This document shows positions 16,548-27,752 of a DNA stretch of 64,000 nucleotides, in pieces; the stretch's first letter is position 1, and each line of letters starts with the position of its first letter. Under the pieces are notes generated by a model. That model saw only the letters and a list, made by a program, of their open reading frames with translations. It was not told the DNA's origin and searched no databases. The position numbers and the translations under genes were made by a program. Source of the stretch: an uncultured Lachnospiraceae bacterium (lineage in GTDB: Bacteria > Bacillota > Clostridia > Lachnospirales > Lachnospiraceae); contig CAMEDC010000001.1 in NCBI GenBank assembly GCA_945913255.1, positions 62,001-126,000 of the forward strand. Reading direction: 5' to 3'.

Positions 16548-17534
16548 TCAGGCTTTTTGCGCCGTCACACTGACCCACTCGCCCTGATAAGTCACTTCAA
16601 GTACCTTCAAACCAGCTGCCTTCACAGCTTCCACCACAGTTTCTTCCTTGTCATCTATGATACCTGAAGTAATATAAATTCCGCCCGGCTTCAATTGATT
16701 CAAAATCACAGGCGTCAACGGTACTAAGACATCTGCCAGAATATTTGCCACCACAATATCGTAGCAGCCATATCCCACCTTATCCTGTATCTCTTTATCC
16801 GTAATAATATTTCCGATCATCATTTCAAACTTTTCCGGCGCGATTCCGTTCGCCTCACAGTTTTGCGCCACTGCCTCTACCGCGCAGATGTCCAGATCGG
16901 TTCCGACAGCATGCTTTGCGCCGAACATCAAAGACAGAATTGCCAGAATACCGCTTCCCGTTCCCACATCCAGAAGTTCCGTCTCCGGGGTAATGTATTT
17001 CTTAAGCTGTCTTATGCAAAGCTGGGTCGTCTCATGCATGCCCGTTCCAAAGGCAGTTCCGGGATCAATGTGCAGTACCATTTTCCCTTCATCCTCCGCC
17101 TTAACATTTTCCCATGACGGAATCACAAGAATATCATCAATATAGAACTGATGGAAATACTGCTTCCAGTTATTGATCCAGTCAATATCTTCTGTTTCAT
17201 CCACTGTAACGCTTCCCTCTCCGATGTCGCAGAATACCCGCAAGTCCTCCAGTTCCCGCTTAACATCAGCCAGAACAGTGTCCTTGTCCGTCTTTTCCCC
17301 ATTTACTTCCAAGCTTCCGTCCTCCTTTTCTTCCACAAAGAAGCTTAAGTAAGCAATCCCGTCATCCTCCGGCCCATCCGGCAGAATATCCACAAACATC
17401 TGCTCTTTTTCCAGGGCAGTCAACGGTACCTTATCCTCAATCTGTGCTCCCTCCAGGCCGATGTCATAGAGCGTGCTGATAATAATATCTTCTGCATCCG
17501 TAATTGTTTTAATCCGAAATTTCACCCACTTCAT
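16548..17534 (-). CDS. prmA: Ribosomal protein L11 methyltransferase PrmA
   Basis: The 328-residue enzyme has a long N-terminal substrate-recognition domain (MKWVKFRIKTITDAEDIIISTLYDIG) and a class I methyltransferase domain with DPGTAFGTGMHETTQLC, LLDVGTGSGILAILS near residue 185 and YDIVVANILADVLV. It trimethylates L11. It lies directly downstream of a membrane protein gene that separates it from dnaJ. Confidence 0.93.
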   Translation of the reverse strand: MKWVKFRIKTITDAEDIIISTLYDIGLEGAQIEDKVPLTALEKEQMFVDILPDGPEDDGIAYLSFFVEEKEDGSLEVNGEKTDKDTVLADVKRELEDLRVFCDIGEGSVTVDETEDIDWINNWKQYFHQFYIDDILVIPSWENVKAEDEGKMVLHIDPGTAFGTGMHETTQLCIRQLKKYITPETELLDVGTGSGILAILSLMFGAKHAVGTDLDICAVEAVAQNCEANGIAPEKFEMMIGNIITDKEIQDKVGYGCYDIVVANILADVLVPLTPVILNQLKPGGIYITSGIIDDKEETVVEAVKAAGLKVLEVTYQGEWVSVTAQKA

Positions 17535-17561
17535 TCTCTCAAAATCCTTTCCGTTATTGCC

Positions 17562-19055
17562 TTATTCTTCTACCAATACAACAGAATCCTTTCCGTAATA
17601 AGAGGCTACCGTATAGTTTACCCAGTCCTCCGGATCGTCTGTAATGTCACCAAAATACAGCAGATACGGGTAATAAGTATAGGGCTTAAACCGCACATCT
17701 TTAACAGAATCATCTTCCAGAACCGAAAGACGCTCCTGATACTCCGCATAATAAGTCTGCGCCTCTCCTCGCCGAAGAGAATCCACTGCACTTAAAGTAG
17801 TCAGCGTATCGCCTCCCCAGACATACAGGGTAAAGCAAAGGAGCAGACCTCCTGCTATCCATCCGGGCAGCAAATAGGAACTCTTGTCTGCGTCGTTTTC
17901 ATTCGTTTCCTTTTTCAGCCAGTCAAATCTGCGAAGGAACCAGCCTGTCCAATACAGTTCATTCCCATACAGCCAGATATAGAAGGTCCAACGATACAGG
18001 TTCTGAATTCTTCCCGCTCCCGTAATTCCCAGTGTATAAATGGTTGGTGTAAACTGCGCTGCAAAAACGCCGAAGGAAATCAGTGTAACAAGAGCAGGGA
18101 AGGGATATTTATATTTCTTCTGCTTTACGATATGGACAAACAGTGGCAAAAACAGTAAGGCCAGAATCACACAGGGAAAAATTGTATTTCCCGCCACATA
18201 AAAAGCAGCTTCCTTCAAGGAAAGGAGAATGGCTTTTATCGCAGATATATCTGCCGCATCTGTAGTGGAAAGTCTTCTCTGATTGCCGGGCGCCAGTACA
18301 TTCAATAAGAATCCAACCAGATACAGTACCATTCCCACTGTAGCAAGCCACCTGTTGGAGTTCTTCCGGTACCAATACCAGACTGTTGTAAAGAAATAAA
18401 TCAGTAGCATCGCAATCAATGTCACGTAGGTTCCGCCGGACACCAGAATAGTCAGCAGAGCAATACCGGAAAATAATAGAATTCTTTTCCAAAGCTTCCT
18501 CGGATTCTGATACAATAAAATGAGTAAAGCAATCAGAACAGCGGCTTCATTATGCACAACTGTATACAGAACCGCTCCGCAAAACCAGTAGAAAGCCTCT
18601 GCCGGAACAGGAACCAGCAATACCTGCATACAGACAACACCAATCGAAATGATGCCTGCCCGGAAGGTATCAGATCCCAGCACTTTTCTCAAAATCACCA
18701 TAAACAGGAATAACTCAGATAATACAAAACCTCCCAGAGAAAGATAAGTTCCGACATAATAAGCATCCTTGATAAAAATGCCCATCATGGAAGTCACAAA
18801 CCATTCTGCTGCAAAGGTTCCCTGCCAGCTGCTCCAGTACTCCTTTGCATAAGACAGCTGCCTTGCAAAAACCTTGAGCGCGGAGTGAGTTTCCTCCCAT
18901 ACAATTTCAGCCGAATTGGCATATCCCACATCATCCACACTCTCAAAATTATAGTGTCCAATTGCAAAAAGTGGTATCAGTACAGCTATTAATACCAAAA
19001 CCATCCCCACAAAAATAATCTTGATGTGTAATTCTCTTATTTCCAGTTTTTTCAT
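17562..19055 (-). CDS. Large multi-pass membrane protein (DUF6056-like)
   Basis: The 497-residue protein has about ten to twelve hydrophobic segments. The pattern is a short N-tail, a first membrane segment, an outside loop with FESVDDVGYAN and later WSSWQGTFAAEW, a string of membrane helices, NVLAPGNQRR in a middle loop, and a soluble C-terminal tail of about 90 residues (YYAEYQERLSVLEDDSVKDVRFK). The early DD motif followed by many helices recalls lipid-linked sugar transferases (GT-C fold), and the motif set fits the DUF6056 family as I know it. No substrate can be named. It has a weak promoter of its own and separates dnaJ from prmA, which are usually adjacent. Confidence 0.65.
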   Translation of the reverse strand: MKKLEIRELHIKIIFVGMVLVLIAVLIPLFAIGHYNFESVDDVGYANSAEIVWEETHSALKVFARQLSYAKEYWSSWQGTFAAEWFVTSMMGIFIKDAYYVGTYLSLGGFVLSELFLFMVILRKVLGSDTFRAGIISIGVVCMQVLLVPVPAEAFYWFCGAVLYTVVHNEAAVLIALLILLYQNPRKLWKRILLFSGIALLTILVSGGTYVTLIAMLLIYFFTTVWYWYRKNSNRWLATVGMVLYLVGFLLNVLAPGNQRRLSTTDAADISAIKAILLSLKEAAFYVAGNTIFPCVILALLFLPLFVHIVKQKKYKYPFPALVTLISFGVFAAQFTPTIYTLGITGAGRIQNLYRWTFYIWLYGNELYWTGWFLRRFDWLKKETNENDADKSSYLLPGWIAGGLLLCFTLYVWGGDTLTTLSAVDSLRRGEAQTYYAEYQERLSVLEDDSVKDVRFKPYTYYPYLLYFGDITDDPEDWVNYTVASYYGKDSVVLVEE

Positions 19056-19092
19056 TGGTCAACCCTTTCACATATGGTCAAATACACAAAAC

Positions 19093-19121
19093 ATTATAAA
19101 CTATTTCTTCTTGTTTTTAAA
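19093..19121 (-). promoter_or_regulatory. Possible promoter of the DUF6056-like gene
   Basis: A perfect TATAAT on the minus strand lies 17 bases from a poor -35 (TTTAAA). It is placed between the dnaJ terminator and the gene, so some promoter is needed here. Confidence 0.45.
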
Positions 19122-19190
19122 GGGTAAGGTTTCTCCGGATTAACCGGCTAAACTTTCTTCTATATTTCTTCGCATAAAAGGATGTATGTA

Positions 19191-19223
19191 AAAAAAGGAA
19201 CAGGCTTCTTACTTACCTGTTCC
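19191..19223 (-). terminator. Terminator of the dnaK-dnaJ operon
   Basis: GGAACAGG and CCTGTTCC pair around an 11-base loop and are followed by seven T residues on the minus strand, 8 bases after the dnaJ stop codon. Confidence 0.87.
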
Positions 19224-19231
19224 CGTTATTG

Positions 19232-20410
19232 CTATTTCCAGAATTTCTTTTTCTTGCTGTCCTTTGGTTCCTTATTGTCCCCATTGCTTTCCTGTTCGGA
19301 ACTTACCTTGGCTGCTGCATTCAATGTATCGCCTGTCAGTTCATCAAACTGACGAAGTAATTCTTTCGCCTCGGGTTTCAGCTTATCCGGCACCTGTACG
19401 ACCAATGTTACATAATGATCTCCGCGGACATCTTTGTTTCTCCAGGAAGGAACGCCCTTTCCGCGAAGACGGATTCTGGTGTCTGTCTGGGTTCCGGGTT
19501 TCACATCATAAATCACCTTGCCGTCCACTGTATCAATCAGAATCTCTCCGCCCAGTGCTGCCACAGCGAAGGATACCGGAACTGTTGAATAAATATCAAA
19601 ATCCTGTCTCTGGAAGATGGGGTGGCGTCCTACAATTACCTCAATCAGCACATCTCCTCTGGGGCCTCCGTTGATACCGGGCTCTCCCAGACCGGGCATA
19701 CGTGTGGACTGTCCGTTATCAATACCTGCAGGAATGTCAACGGAATAACGCTTCTTCATGGGAATAAAGCCCGTTCCGCGACAGTCAGGACACTTTTCCT
19801 TAATCACTTTTCCACTGCCCTGACATTCCGGACAAGTCTGCACATTACGAACTGTACCAAAGAAGGATTGCTGTGAAAATACCACCTGTCCCTTACCGCC
19901 GCACTTGGTACAGGTCTCAGGACTGGTACCGGGCTTTGCTCCGGAACCATTACAGGTTTTACAGGTTTCCTTTACCGTCAGTTCTATTTCTTTCTTACAG
20001 CCGAATACAGCCTCTTCAAAGGAGATGCGCACACTGGTACGCAGATTTGCACCCTTCATAGGACCATTGCTCTGTCCCCGGCTCCTTCCGCCGCCAAACA
20101 AATCTCCGAAAATGTCGCCAAAAATATCTCCAAAGTCAGCACCGCTAAAATCAAATCCACCTGCGCCGCCTGCACCGCCATCAAAAGCCGCATGGCCAAA
20201 CTGATCATACTGGCGTCTTTTTTCCGGGTCACTTAAGACTGCATAAGCCTCAGATGCTTCCTTGAACTTTTTTTCCGCCTCTGCATCACCGGGATTCATA
20301 TCAGGATGATATTTTTTTGCCAGGACACGATATGCCTTTTTGATTGCAGCGTCGTCTGCGTTCTTCTCAACGCCTAGGACCTCATAATAGTCGCGCTTCT
20401 GCTCTGCCAT
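19232..20410 (-). CDS. dnaJ: Chaperone DnaJ
   Basis: This 392-residue co-chaperone stimulates DnaK ATPase. The J-domain ([14 protein letters not shown]... [10 protein letters not shown]) is at residues 5-70, followed by a Gly/Phe region ([20 protein letters not shown]), four zinc-binding CxxCxGxG repeats ([32 protein letters not shown]) near residues 150-215, and the C-terminal peptide-binding domains. The tail is lysine-rich. It is separated from dnaK by a 236-base gap full of hairpins. Confidence 0.97.
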   Translation of the reverse strand: MAEQKRDYYEVLGVEKNADDAAIKKAYRVLAKKYHPDMNPGDAEAEKKFKEASEAYAVLSDPEKRRQYDQFGHAAFDGGAGGAGGFDFSGADFGDIFGDIFGDLFGGGRSRGQSNGPMKGANLRTSVRISFEEAVFGCKKEIELTVKETCKTCNGSGAKPGTSPETCTKCGGKGQVVFSQQSFFGTVRNVQTCPECQGSGKVIKEKCPDCRGTGFIPMKKRYSVDIPAGIDNGQSTRMPGLGEPGINGGPRGDVLIEVIVGRHPIFQRQDFDIYSTVPVSFAVAALGGEILIDTVDGKVIYDVKPGTQTDTRIRLRGKGVPSWRNKDVRGDHYVTLVVQVPDKLKPEAKELLRQFDELTGDTLNAAAKVSSEQESNGDNKEPKDSKKKKFWK

Positions 20411-20433
20411 AGTATATACACCTCATACGCGGT

Positions 20434-20583
20434 AACACAGGGTATGGATATCCCCTACCCTGTGTACCTCTAAAATCTATCTTTATTACTCTATCACAAT
20501 ATGGGAAGAATCGCAACGCGATTCTTTCGTTGTACGGAACAACTTTATTCATCGGCGAAACCGGAAGAATTGCATAGCAATTC
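20434..20583. repeat. Chain of short palindromes between dnaK and dnaJ
   Basis: The gap holds successive small hairpins: ACACAGGGTA with an imperfect partner (20434-20466), AAGAATCGC/GCGATTCTT (20506-20526), GTTGT/ACAAC (20529-20543) and GAATTGC/GCAATTC (20567-20583). The second and fourth share a GGAAGAATNGC core. No promoter was recognised. They may mark processing sites that set the dnaK to dnaJ ratio, or be degenerate dispersed palindromes. Confidence 0.5.
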
Positions 20584-20597
20584 CGTTGATGAGACTT

Positions 20598-20638
20598 AGA
20601 TTTTGTTAGGCGGCGTCTTTTGCCGCCTTAGAAAATCT
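20598..20638 (-). terminator. Extended hairpin after dnaK
   Basis: AGGCGGC/GCCGCCT around a 7-base loop is extended by AGATTTT/AAAATCT arms. It starts 9 bases after the dnaK stop codon. There is no U-tract, so it is probably an RNA 3' end stabiliser or partial terminator within the operon. Confidence 0.5.
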
Positions 20639-20646
20639 TCTCATCA

Positions 20647-22542
<1,896 letters not shown>

Positions 22543-22567
22543 CTAAATTATTGTTTGCATTATTATT

Positions 22568-23254
22568 TCACTCTACTACAGCTACCATCGAGTGGCGAAC
22601 CACACTGTCACGGTAGGTGTAACCTTTTTGAAGTTCCTGCGCAACCACGCCAGATTCATATTCCTCACTTGCCACCTGCATCACTGCATTGTGGAGATTC
22701 GGATCAAATTCCTTACCGACTGCCTCAATCGGTTTTACGCCAATGTTCTCCAGTTCTGTCAAAAGCTGTTTGTAAATCCGGTTCATGCCGTCCACAAAGG
22801 GATCTTCCTTTTTGTCCTCCGGCACGGTAGCCAGACCTCTCTCAAAATTATCGACAACCGGAAGCATCTTTTCAATGACACTCTTTGCACCGGTTTCAAA
22901 CATTGCCGATTTTTCTTTCTCTGTTCTGTTACGGAAGTTCTCAAACTCAGCAAGCTGACGTTTTACCTTATCCTCAAGCTGTTCAATCTGTTCCTTGTAG
23001 GCATCTGCTTTTTTATCCTGCTTTGCCTGCTTTTTTGCGGCTCTCTTCTCAGCCCAGCTTTTTGAATCTTCCTCCCCGGGAGCTTCCGCTTCGCTTTCTT
23101 CGGTGTTTTCCTCTTCAGCGTTTTCTTCTTCGACTTCTTCTACTGACTCTTCCACCTGCTCAGCGGCTTCTTCTTCGCACTCTTTTATGATTTCTTCCGC
23201 ATCCTTTTCTATTGTTTCGGAAGCTTCTTCCATATCTTTTTCCTGCTCCGCCAT
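22568..23254 (-). CDS. grpE: Nucleotide exchange factor GrpE
   Basis: The 228-residue dimer releases ADP from DnaK. The first about 85 residues are a very acidic low-complexity stretch (Glu-rich), longer than in most GrpE proteins. A long coiled coil follows (KEQIEQLEDKVKRQLAEFENFRNRTEKEK), then the beta domain with PIEAVGKEFDPNLHNAVM and TVRDSVVRHSMV-like end. It lies 14 bases after hrcA in the CIRCE operon. Confidence 0.96.
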   Translation of the reverse strand: MAEQEKDMEEASETIEKDAEEIIKECEEEAAEQVEESVEEVEEENAEEENTEESEAEAPGEEDSKSWAEKRAAKKQAKQDKKADAYKEQIEQLEDKVKRQLAEFENFRNRTEKEKSAMFETGAKSVIEKMLPVVDNFERGLATVPEDKKEDPFVDGMNRIYKQLLTELENIGVKPIEAVGKEFDPNLHNAVMQVASEEYESGVVAQELQKGYTYRDSVVRHSMVAVVE

Positions 23255-23268
23255 GCTATCATCCCTTT

Positions 23269-24306
23269 CTATTTCTCATCATCTTTCCTGTACAACTCAT
23301 CCAGCTGCGTCTGAATGGTTCTCAGTGTTCCAACTACCTTGTCGTAGTCCATTCTCTTAGGACCTACAATACCGATTGTACCCTTCATGCCGTCACCCAA
23401 TTCATAAGTGGCTGTGACAACACTGCAATCCTTCATGCTCTGCACCGGTGTCTCCGCTCCGATATAAACCTGAATACCTGTGTTTTCACCGGATTCCCCT
23501 GTCTCCTGAAGCAGTTCTCCAAGCAGCTGTTTCTCTTCAAAGGTATTAATCAGTTCACTGGCTTTCTGCTGGTCTGCAAGTTCAGGATAACGGAAAATAT
23601 TGTTGGTTCCGCTGGTGTAAATCTCCAAATCGTCCTCTGCCCTGATGGCTTCTGCCACCGCGTCAATTACTTCACTCACAATATCACTGTGAATGCCCGC
23701 CTGCTGCTTCATAATAGAAATCATTCCGAGATTAATTTCCTCCATGGAAAGTCCGTTCAGATTCGTATTCAGCAGAATATTCAGCTTCAGAATTGTCTCA
23801 TCGCTTAACTCCTCTTCTATATCGAGGATATTATTCTTGATGACATTTCCTTCCGTCACAATGACTGCCAGAAGCTGATTGGCATCAACCCTTGAAAGCT
23901 GGATAAATTTCAGTTTGTTCCGCTTTGTCTGCGGTGCCGAAACCATGGTGGCATACTGGGTATTCTGCGCAAGAACCTTCGCCACCTGCTTCAGCAGTGT
24001 CTCCAGCTTATCCTGCCGTTCCACCAGCATATCCTTCATTTCGATTACTTCCCGTTCTTTCTCCTGCATCATGGTATCTACATAGAATCGATAGCCCTTG
24101 TCAGAAGGAATACGGCCCGCCGAGGTATGCGGCTGCAAGATATAGCCCATTTCCTCCAAATCTGCCATCTCATTTCGGATGGTCGCGGAACTCAGGTTCA
24201 GGTCGGTATACTTGGAAATGGTTCTGCTGCCAACCGGTTCCCCTGTCTCCAGGTAATTTCGGATGACCGCCTGCAGGATTTTCTTTTTTCTCTCATCCAG
24301 CTCCAT
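23269..24306 (-). CDS. hrcA: Heat-inducible repressor HrcA
   Basis: The 345-residue repressor has an N-terminal winged helix (ERKKKILQAVIRNYLETGEPVGSRTISK, then LSSATIRNEMADLEEMGY) and a GAF-like dimer domain ending with GTIGIVGPKRMDYDKVV. It binds CIRCE and needs GroEL to fold. It is the first gene of its operon and represses its own synthesis through the CIRCE just upstream. Confidence 0.97.
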   Translation of the reverse strand: MELDERKKKILQAVIRNYLETGEPVGSRTISKYTDLNLSSATIRNEMADLEEMGYILQPHTSAGRIPSDKGYRFYVDTMMQEKEREVIEMKDMLVERQDKLETLLKQVAKVLAQNTQYATMVSAPQTKRNKLKFIQLSRVDANQLLAVIVTEGNVIKNNILDIEEELSDETILKLNILLNTNLNGLSMEEINLGMISIMKQQAGIHSDIVSEVIDAVAEAIRAEDDLEIYTSGTNNIFRYPELADQQKASELINTFEEKQLLGELLQETGESGENTGIQVYIGAETPVQSMKDCSVVTATYELGDGMKGTIGIVGPKRMDYDKVVGTLRTIQTQLDELYRKDDEK

Positions 24307-24327
24307 TTCTGTTCCTCCCTCCCGTTA

Positions 24328-24354
24328 TTAGCACTCGTTCAAAAGGAGTGCTAA
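24328..24354 (-). promoter_or_regulatory. CIRCE operator of the hrcA operon
   Basis: The perfect consensus TTAGCACTC, 9 bases, GAGTGCTAA lies between the promoter and the hrcA start codon, overlapping the expected RNA 5' region. Confidence 0.97.
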
Positions 24355-24368
24355 CATCTGATAAACAT

Positions 24369-24397
24369 AAAATAGCACTTACCCTATATGTTGTCAA
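24369..24397 (-). promoter_or_regulatory. Sigma-A promoter of the hrcA operon
   Basis: A perfect TTGACA is 17 bases from TATTTT. The CIRCE element starts 15 bases downstream of the -10 box, the usual arrangement. Confidence 0.82.
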
Positions 24398-24431
24398 CCA
24401 ATTTTCTTGAAAATAATTCTAAAATAAAAAT

Positions 24432-24469
24432 AAAGAGCTAAAAGCGAGTCCATTCGCTTTTAGCTCTTT
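24432..24469 (-). terminator. Terminator of the first sugar ABC operon
   Basis: A perfect 16-bp stem (AAAGAGCTAAAAGCGA with its complement) closes a 6-base loop, followed on the minus strand by ATTTTTATTTT. It starts 12 bases after the permease stop codon. Confidence 0.92.
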
Positions 24470-24480
24470 CATTATACCCC

Positions 24481-25329
24481 TTAGCCTTTCAATCCACTGG
24501 TTGCAATTCCTTCCACGAAATATCTCTGGCAGGCAAAAAACAGGACAATAACAGGAATAACCGCCACAGTAGACATTGCCATAACTTTTCCCCACTGCAC
24601 AACACTTTCTCCATCCAATGACATACGAAGTGCCAACGAAATAGGATACTTTTTAACCGAGTTAATGAATATCAGAGAATTAAAATAATCATTATATGTC
24701 CACAAAAACTGGAACAGACCTGCAGAAAACAAAGCCGGTTTCATCAATGGCAGTAAAATATGAGTAAAAGTTTTCAGGGTTCCGCAGCCATCTATGTATG
24801 CAGACTCATCCAAATCCTTTGGTAATCCCCTCAGAAACTGAATCAGCATGTATGGAAAGAACGAATTGCAGCAGAGCAGCGCCGGAGCATAAAACGGCAT
24901 ATAAGTATTTACCCACTTAAACTGATTGTAAAGTGTATAGCGGGGAATGATAACAACCGCATTCGGCAGCATCATCATCGCTATTAAAAGCATAAATAAT
25001 ATTTTTTTACCCGGAAACTGAAATCTGGCAAAACCATATGCAACCAGAGCTGCACTTGCAACGGTAAAAATCGTAGTCGGAATTACCAGCAGAAACGTAT
25101 TGAGAAAGAAATTTGTATAAGTTACCTTTCCGGTACCCTTCCACCCCTCAATGTAATACTGAAAGGAAAAATGCTCCGGAAGCAGCTTTACAGAACCAAA
25201 AATTTCTTCATTCGTCTTAAATGTTGCAAAAAACATCCAAATAATAGGATATATCATAACAATTCCGATGATAATAATTATTAAATAGTCAAGCACTGTC
25301 TTTGTTTTTTTATTCATTCTGCGTTTCAT
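24481..25329 (-). CDS. Sugar ABC transporter permease (CUT1, MalG type)
   Basis: The 282-residue inner membrane protein has six hydrophobic segments and the EAA loop DESAYIDGCGTLKTFTHILLPLMKP that docks the ATPase. It forms the channel with the permease encoded just upstream. The second of two near ATGs is chosen, because AGGAGAG then has proper spacing. No ATPase gene is present here, so a shared MsmX-type ATPase from elsewhere is probably used. Confidence 0.92.
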   Translation of the reverse strand: MKRRMNKKTKTVLDYLIIIIIGIVMIYPIIWMFFATFKTNEEIFGSVKLLPEHFSFQYYIEGWKGTGKVTYTNFFLNTFLLVIPTTIFTVASAALVAYGFARFQFPGKKILFMLLIAMMMLPNAVVIIPRYTLYNQFKWVNTYMPFYAPALLCCNSFFPYMLIQFLRGLPKDLDESAYIDGCGTLKTFTHILLPLMKPALFSAGLFQFLWTYNDYFNSLIFINSVKKYPISLALRMSLDGESVVQWGKVMAMSTVAVIPVIVLFFACQRYFVEGIATSGLKG

Positions 25330-25340
25330 CTTCATCTCTC

Positions 25341-26234
25341 CTACTCATCTGCATAATGTACCCACAACTTTGATGTACCGAAAATAATCAGAGTAAAGCT
25401 GACAATAACAGTGAACACGACCCAGGAAATACTGCTTGCATAGCCCATCTTAAAGTAAGCAAAGCCTTCTTTATAGAGTTTTAAGCCAAGTACATTCGTT
25501 GCTTTTAGCGGTCCGCCTTCCGTAATAACCGATGCAGACGTAAAATTCTGTAATGCCTGTATCGTCTGATTCAACAGATTGAAAAAGATAATGGGTGAAA
25601 TCTGTGGAAATGTAATACTGAAAAACTTTCTGATTTTTCCCGCTCCATCAATTTCCGCCGCTTCATACAATGACTTCGGAACCTGCTTTAGCGCCGCAAG
25701 AAACATAACCATGGAAGAGCCAAACTGCCATATTTCCAACGCACATATAGTCTTCAGCGCATATCGTGTATCTCCCAGAAATTGAACATTCGGGAGTCCC
25801 AAGCGGGACAACATGGCATTAATCACACCGTTATCCAAAAACATCAGTCTCCATAAAATTGCAATTGCAACACTTCCTCCGAATAAGGAAGGAATATAGT
25901 AAACAGTTCGGATAAAATTGATACCCTTGATTTCCCGATTTAAAAACATTGCAACTGCCAGTGCAAGAATCAGCTTCCCCGGTACTGTATACAGCGCAAA
26001 TTGAAGCGTCACTTTTAAAGAATTCCAGAACTCTTTATCCTGCGTAAAAAGCTTCTCATAATTGCACAGGCCGATAAACTCCGGCTTTGAACCAACCGAA
26101 TAATTTGCGAATGAATAAATAAAAGATGAAACAAACGGATACAGTTGCAAAATCGCAAATCCCAGAAGCCAAGGCAGAATATACCAGTACGCTTTCATAT
26201 CTCTTTTTCTGACATTATTCTTTGCCTTCTTCAT
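25341..26234 (-). CDS. Sugar ABC transporter permease (CUT1, MalF type)
   Basis: The 297-residue protein has six hydrophobic segments, an N-terminal basic tail and the EAA loop SLYEAAEIDGAGKIRKFFSITFPQISP near residues 200-225. It pairs with the MalG-type subunit 11 bases downstream. The ATG is chosen with GGAGG overlapping an earlier in-frame ATG. Confidence 0.92.
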   Translation of the reverse strand: MKKAKNNVRKRDMKAYWYILPWLLGFAILQLYPFVSSFIYSFANYSVGSKPEFIGLCNYEKLFTQDKEFWNSLKVTLQFALYTVPGKLILALAVAMFLNREIKGINFIRTVYYIPSLFGGSVAIAILWRLMFLDNGVINAMLSRLGLPNVQFLGDTRYALKTICALEIWQFGSSMVMFLAALKQVPKSLYEAAEIDGAGKIRKFFSITFPQISPIIFFNLLNQTIQALQNFTSASVITEGGPLKATNVLGLKLYKEGFAYFKMGYASSISWVVFTVIVSFTLIIFGTSKLWVHYADE

Positions 26235-26249
26235 ACTTACCTCCATTTA

Positions 26250-26293
26250 AAAGGGTTCCCGTAAAATGACTTGTCACTTCACAAGAACCCTTT
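26250..26293 (-). other. Intercistronic stem-loop between binding protein and permease genes
   Basis: AAAGGGTTC and GAACCCTTT pair, with a second small pairing in the loop. TTTTAAA follows on the minus strand. Such hairpins after a binding protein gene commonly act as partial terminators or stabilise the upstream part, so that the binding protein is made in excess over the permeases. Confidence 0.65.
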
Positions 26294-26317
26294 ACTTCGC
26301 ACTATCTTATCAGTCTC

Positions 26318-27658
26318 TTACTTACCCAATGCACTTATTAATGTATATGCCTCTGCGGCAACATCCTCTACTGTACCTGCTCCATATCCAATTGTCTCAA
26401 CAGAATCAAACAGAATGGTCTTCGATTCCTGGGAAGATGAAATCTTATCATTCGGAGTACCGCCTGCTGCTGCCGCAATATTGGCTCCTTCCATAGCCTC
26501 CGCGCTTAGTGCGCCGGTCTTTGTACAGATTTCCCTTGCCTTTTCTGTAGGAGGCACGGAACGGGTGGCGCCAAGCGTTTCAAGTGCCGCATCATTATTA
26601 AAGAAATAGTCCATAAATTCCGCTGCAACTTCCGGATACTTACATGTAGAGGTAATCGCAAATACCTGCGGCGTATTAGAAGCCCATCCTGCTTCTGTTG
26701 CCCCTTCCAATATAGGCAACTGGCTCATCGAATAATTTGCATTCGGATTTGCCGCAACCATAACGTCAATTGTGGAAATATAGGTAAGCGCTGCAACATA
26801 TTTTCCGTTCATCCAGTTTGCATCAGACTGCAAATTATCACCACTGTATGCCGCCTGATAAGATGCCGGAGCCACAACTTCTTCATCATAAAGTTTCTGC
26901 ACATATGTGAACACCTCTTGCAGCTGCTCCTGCGTCATATTGATTTTCTGTGTTTCCGGATTAAAAAGGGTTGTTCCAATCAATTGCTTTGCATAATTAA
27001 ATACAACCAAGTTCACGATATATTCCTTATTTGCGCAGAGCAAATACAAGCTGTCATCATATTCGCGAACCTTTTTGCCCATTTCAAGCAAATCATCCCA
27101 ATCCATTTTCTTTGTAAAATCAAGTCCAATCTTATCTGCCAAGTCCTGATTCACAAGGATACCTGCGCCGGAGATACCGGTAGGAAGTCCAAGTTGTTTT
27201 CCATCATATCTTCCATTAATGGACAGAGAAATATACGCTTCTTCAAAGTTGGACATGTCTATTCCCAATTCCTTGTAATCAAGAAAATAATCTCCTGTTA
27301 CAACATAGGTCGGGAAAATTTCAGGATCTACCTGAACAATATCTGCTGCTGTTCCCGACGCAAGCTGAGTAGCCAGCTTATCATGATACCCGTCATTTCC
27401 ACCGTATTCAGGTTCGATTGTTACATTAGGATGCAGTGCTTCAAACTGCTCGATTACCTTTACAGTCGCTTCGTTCCGCTCATCTCCGCCCCACCAGGAC
27501 ATACGAAGTGTAATCTCCTCATCACCGCCTGCTGCATCGGAATTTGCAGCCGCTGCTTCTTTAGATTCCTCTGCAGGACTTGACTCAGCGCCGCATCCAG
27601 TCAAGAGACTTGCTGTCATAACCGCTGCCATAAGGCTTGCCAATACCTTCTTTTTCAT
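26318..27658 (-). CDS. Sugar ABC transporter substrate-binding lipoprotein (CUT1)
   Basis: The 446-residue lipoprotein has a signal peptide MKKKVLASLMAAVMTASLLTGCG with lipobox LTGC at residues 20-23, then a Ser/Glu/Ala-rich linker and a family-1 extracellular solute-binding domain (ITLRMSWWGGDERN..., QLASGTAADIVQVDPE). GGGAGG lies 8 bases upstream of the chosen start. It lies between the YesM-type kinase gene and two permeases, so its ligand is probably a pectin-derived oligosaccharide or another sugar sensed by that kinase. Confidence 0.92.
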   Translation of the reverse strand: MKKKVLASLMAAVMTASLLTGCGAESSPAEESKEAAAANSDAAGGDEEITLRMSWWGGDERNEATVKVIEQFEALHPNVTIEPEYGGNDGYHDKLATQLASGTAADIVQVDPEIFPTYVVTGDYFLDYKELGIDMSNFEEAYISLSINGRYDGKQLGLPTGISGAGILVNQDLADKIGLDFTKKMDWDDLLEMGKKVREYDDSLYLLCANKEYIVNLVVFNYAKQLIGTTLFNPETQKINMTQEQLQEVFTYVQKLYDEEVVAPASYQAAYSGDNLQSDANWMNGKYVAALTYISTIDVMVAANPNANYSMSQLPILEGATEAGWASNTPQVFAITSTCKYPEVAAEFMDYFFNNDAALETLGATRSVPPTEKAREICTKTGALSAEAMEGANIAAAAGGTPNDKISSSQESKTILFDSVETIGYGAGTVEDVAAEAYTLISALGK

Positions 27659-27688
27659 AAAGAAAACCTCCCTTTCATTTTGTAAATC

Positions 27689-27705
27689 TATCATAAAACG
27701 ATAGC
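27689..27705 (-). promoter_or_regulatory. Possible operator and promoter before the binding protein gene
   Basis: CTATC and GATAG form a small palindrome whose downstream half overlaps a -10-like TATGAT on the minus strand, with a -35-like TTGTTT 16 bases before it. It would allow the importer genes to be induced apart from the regulators. Weak evidence. Confidence 0.35.
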
Positions 27706-27752
27706 GGCAAAAACAAAAGGGAGGTAAATTCTCATTTTTCTTCTCAAATCAT

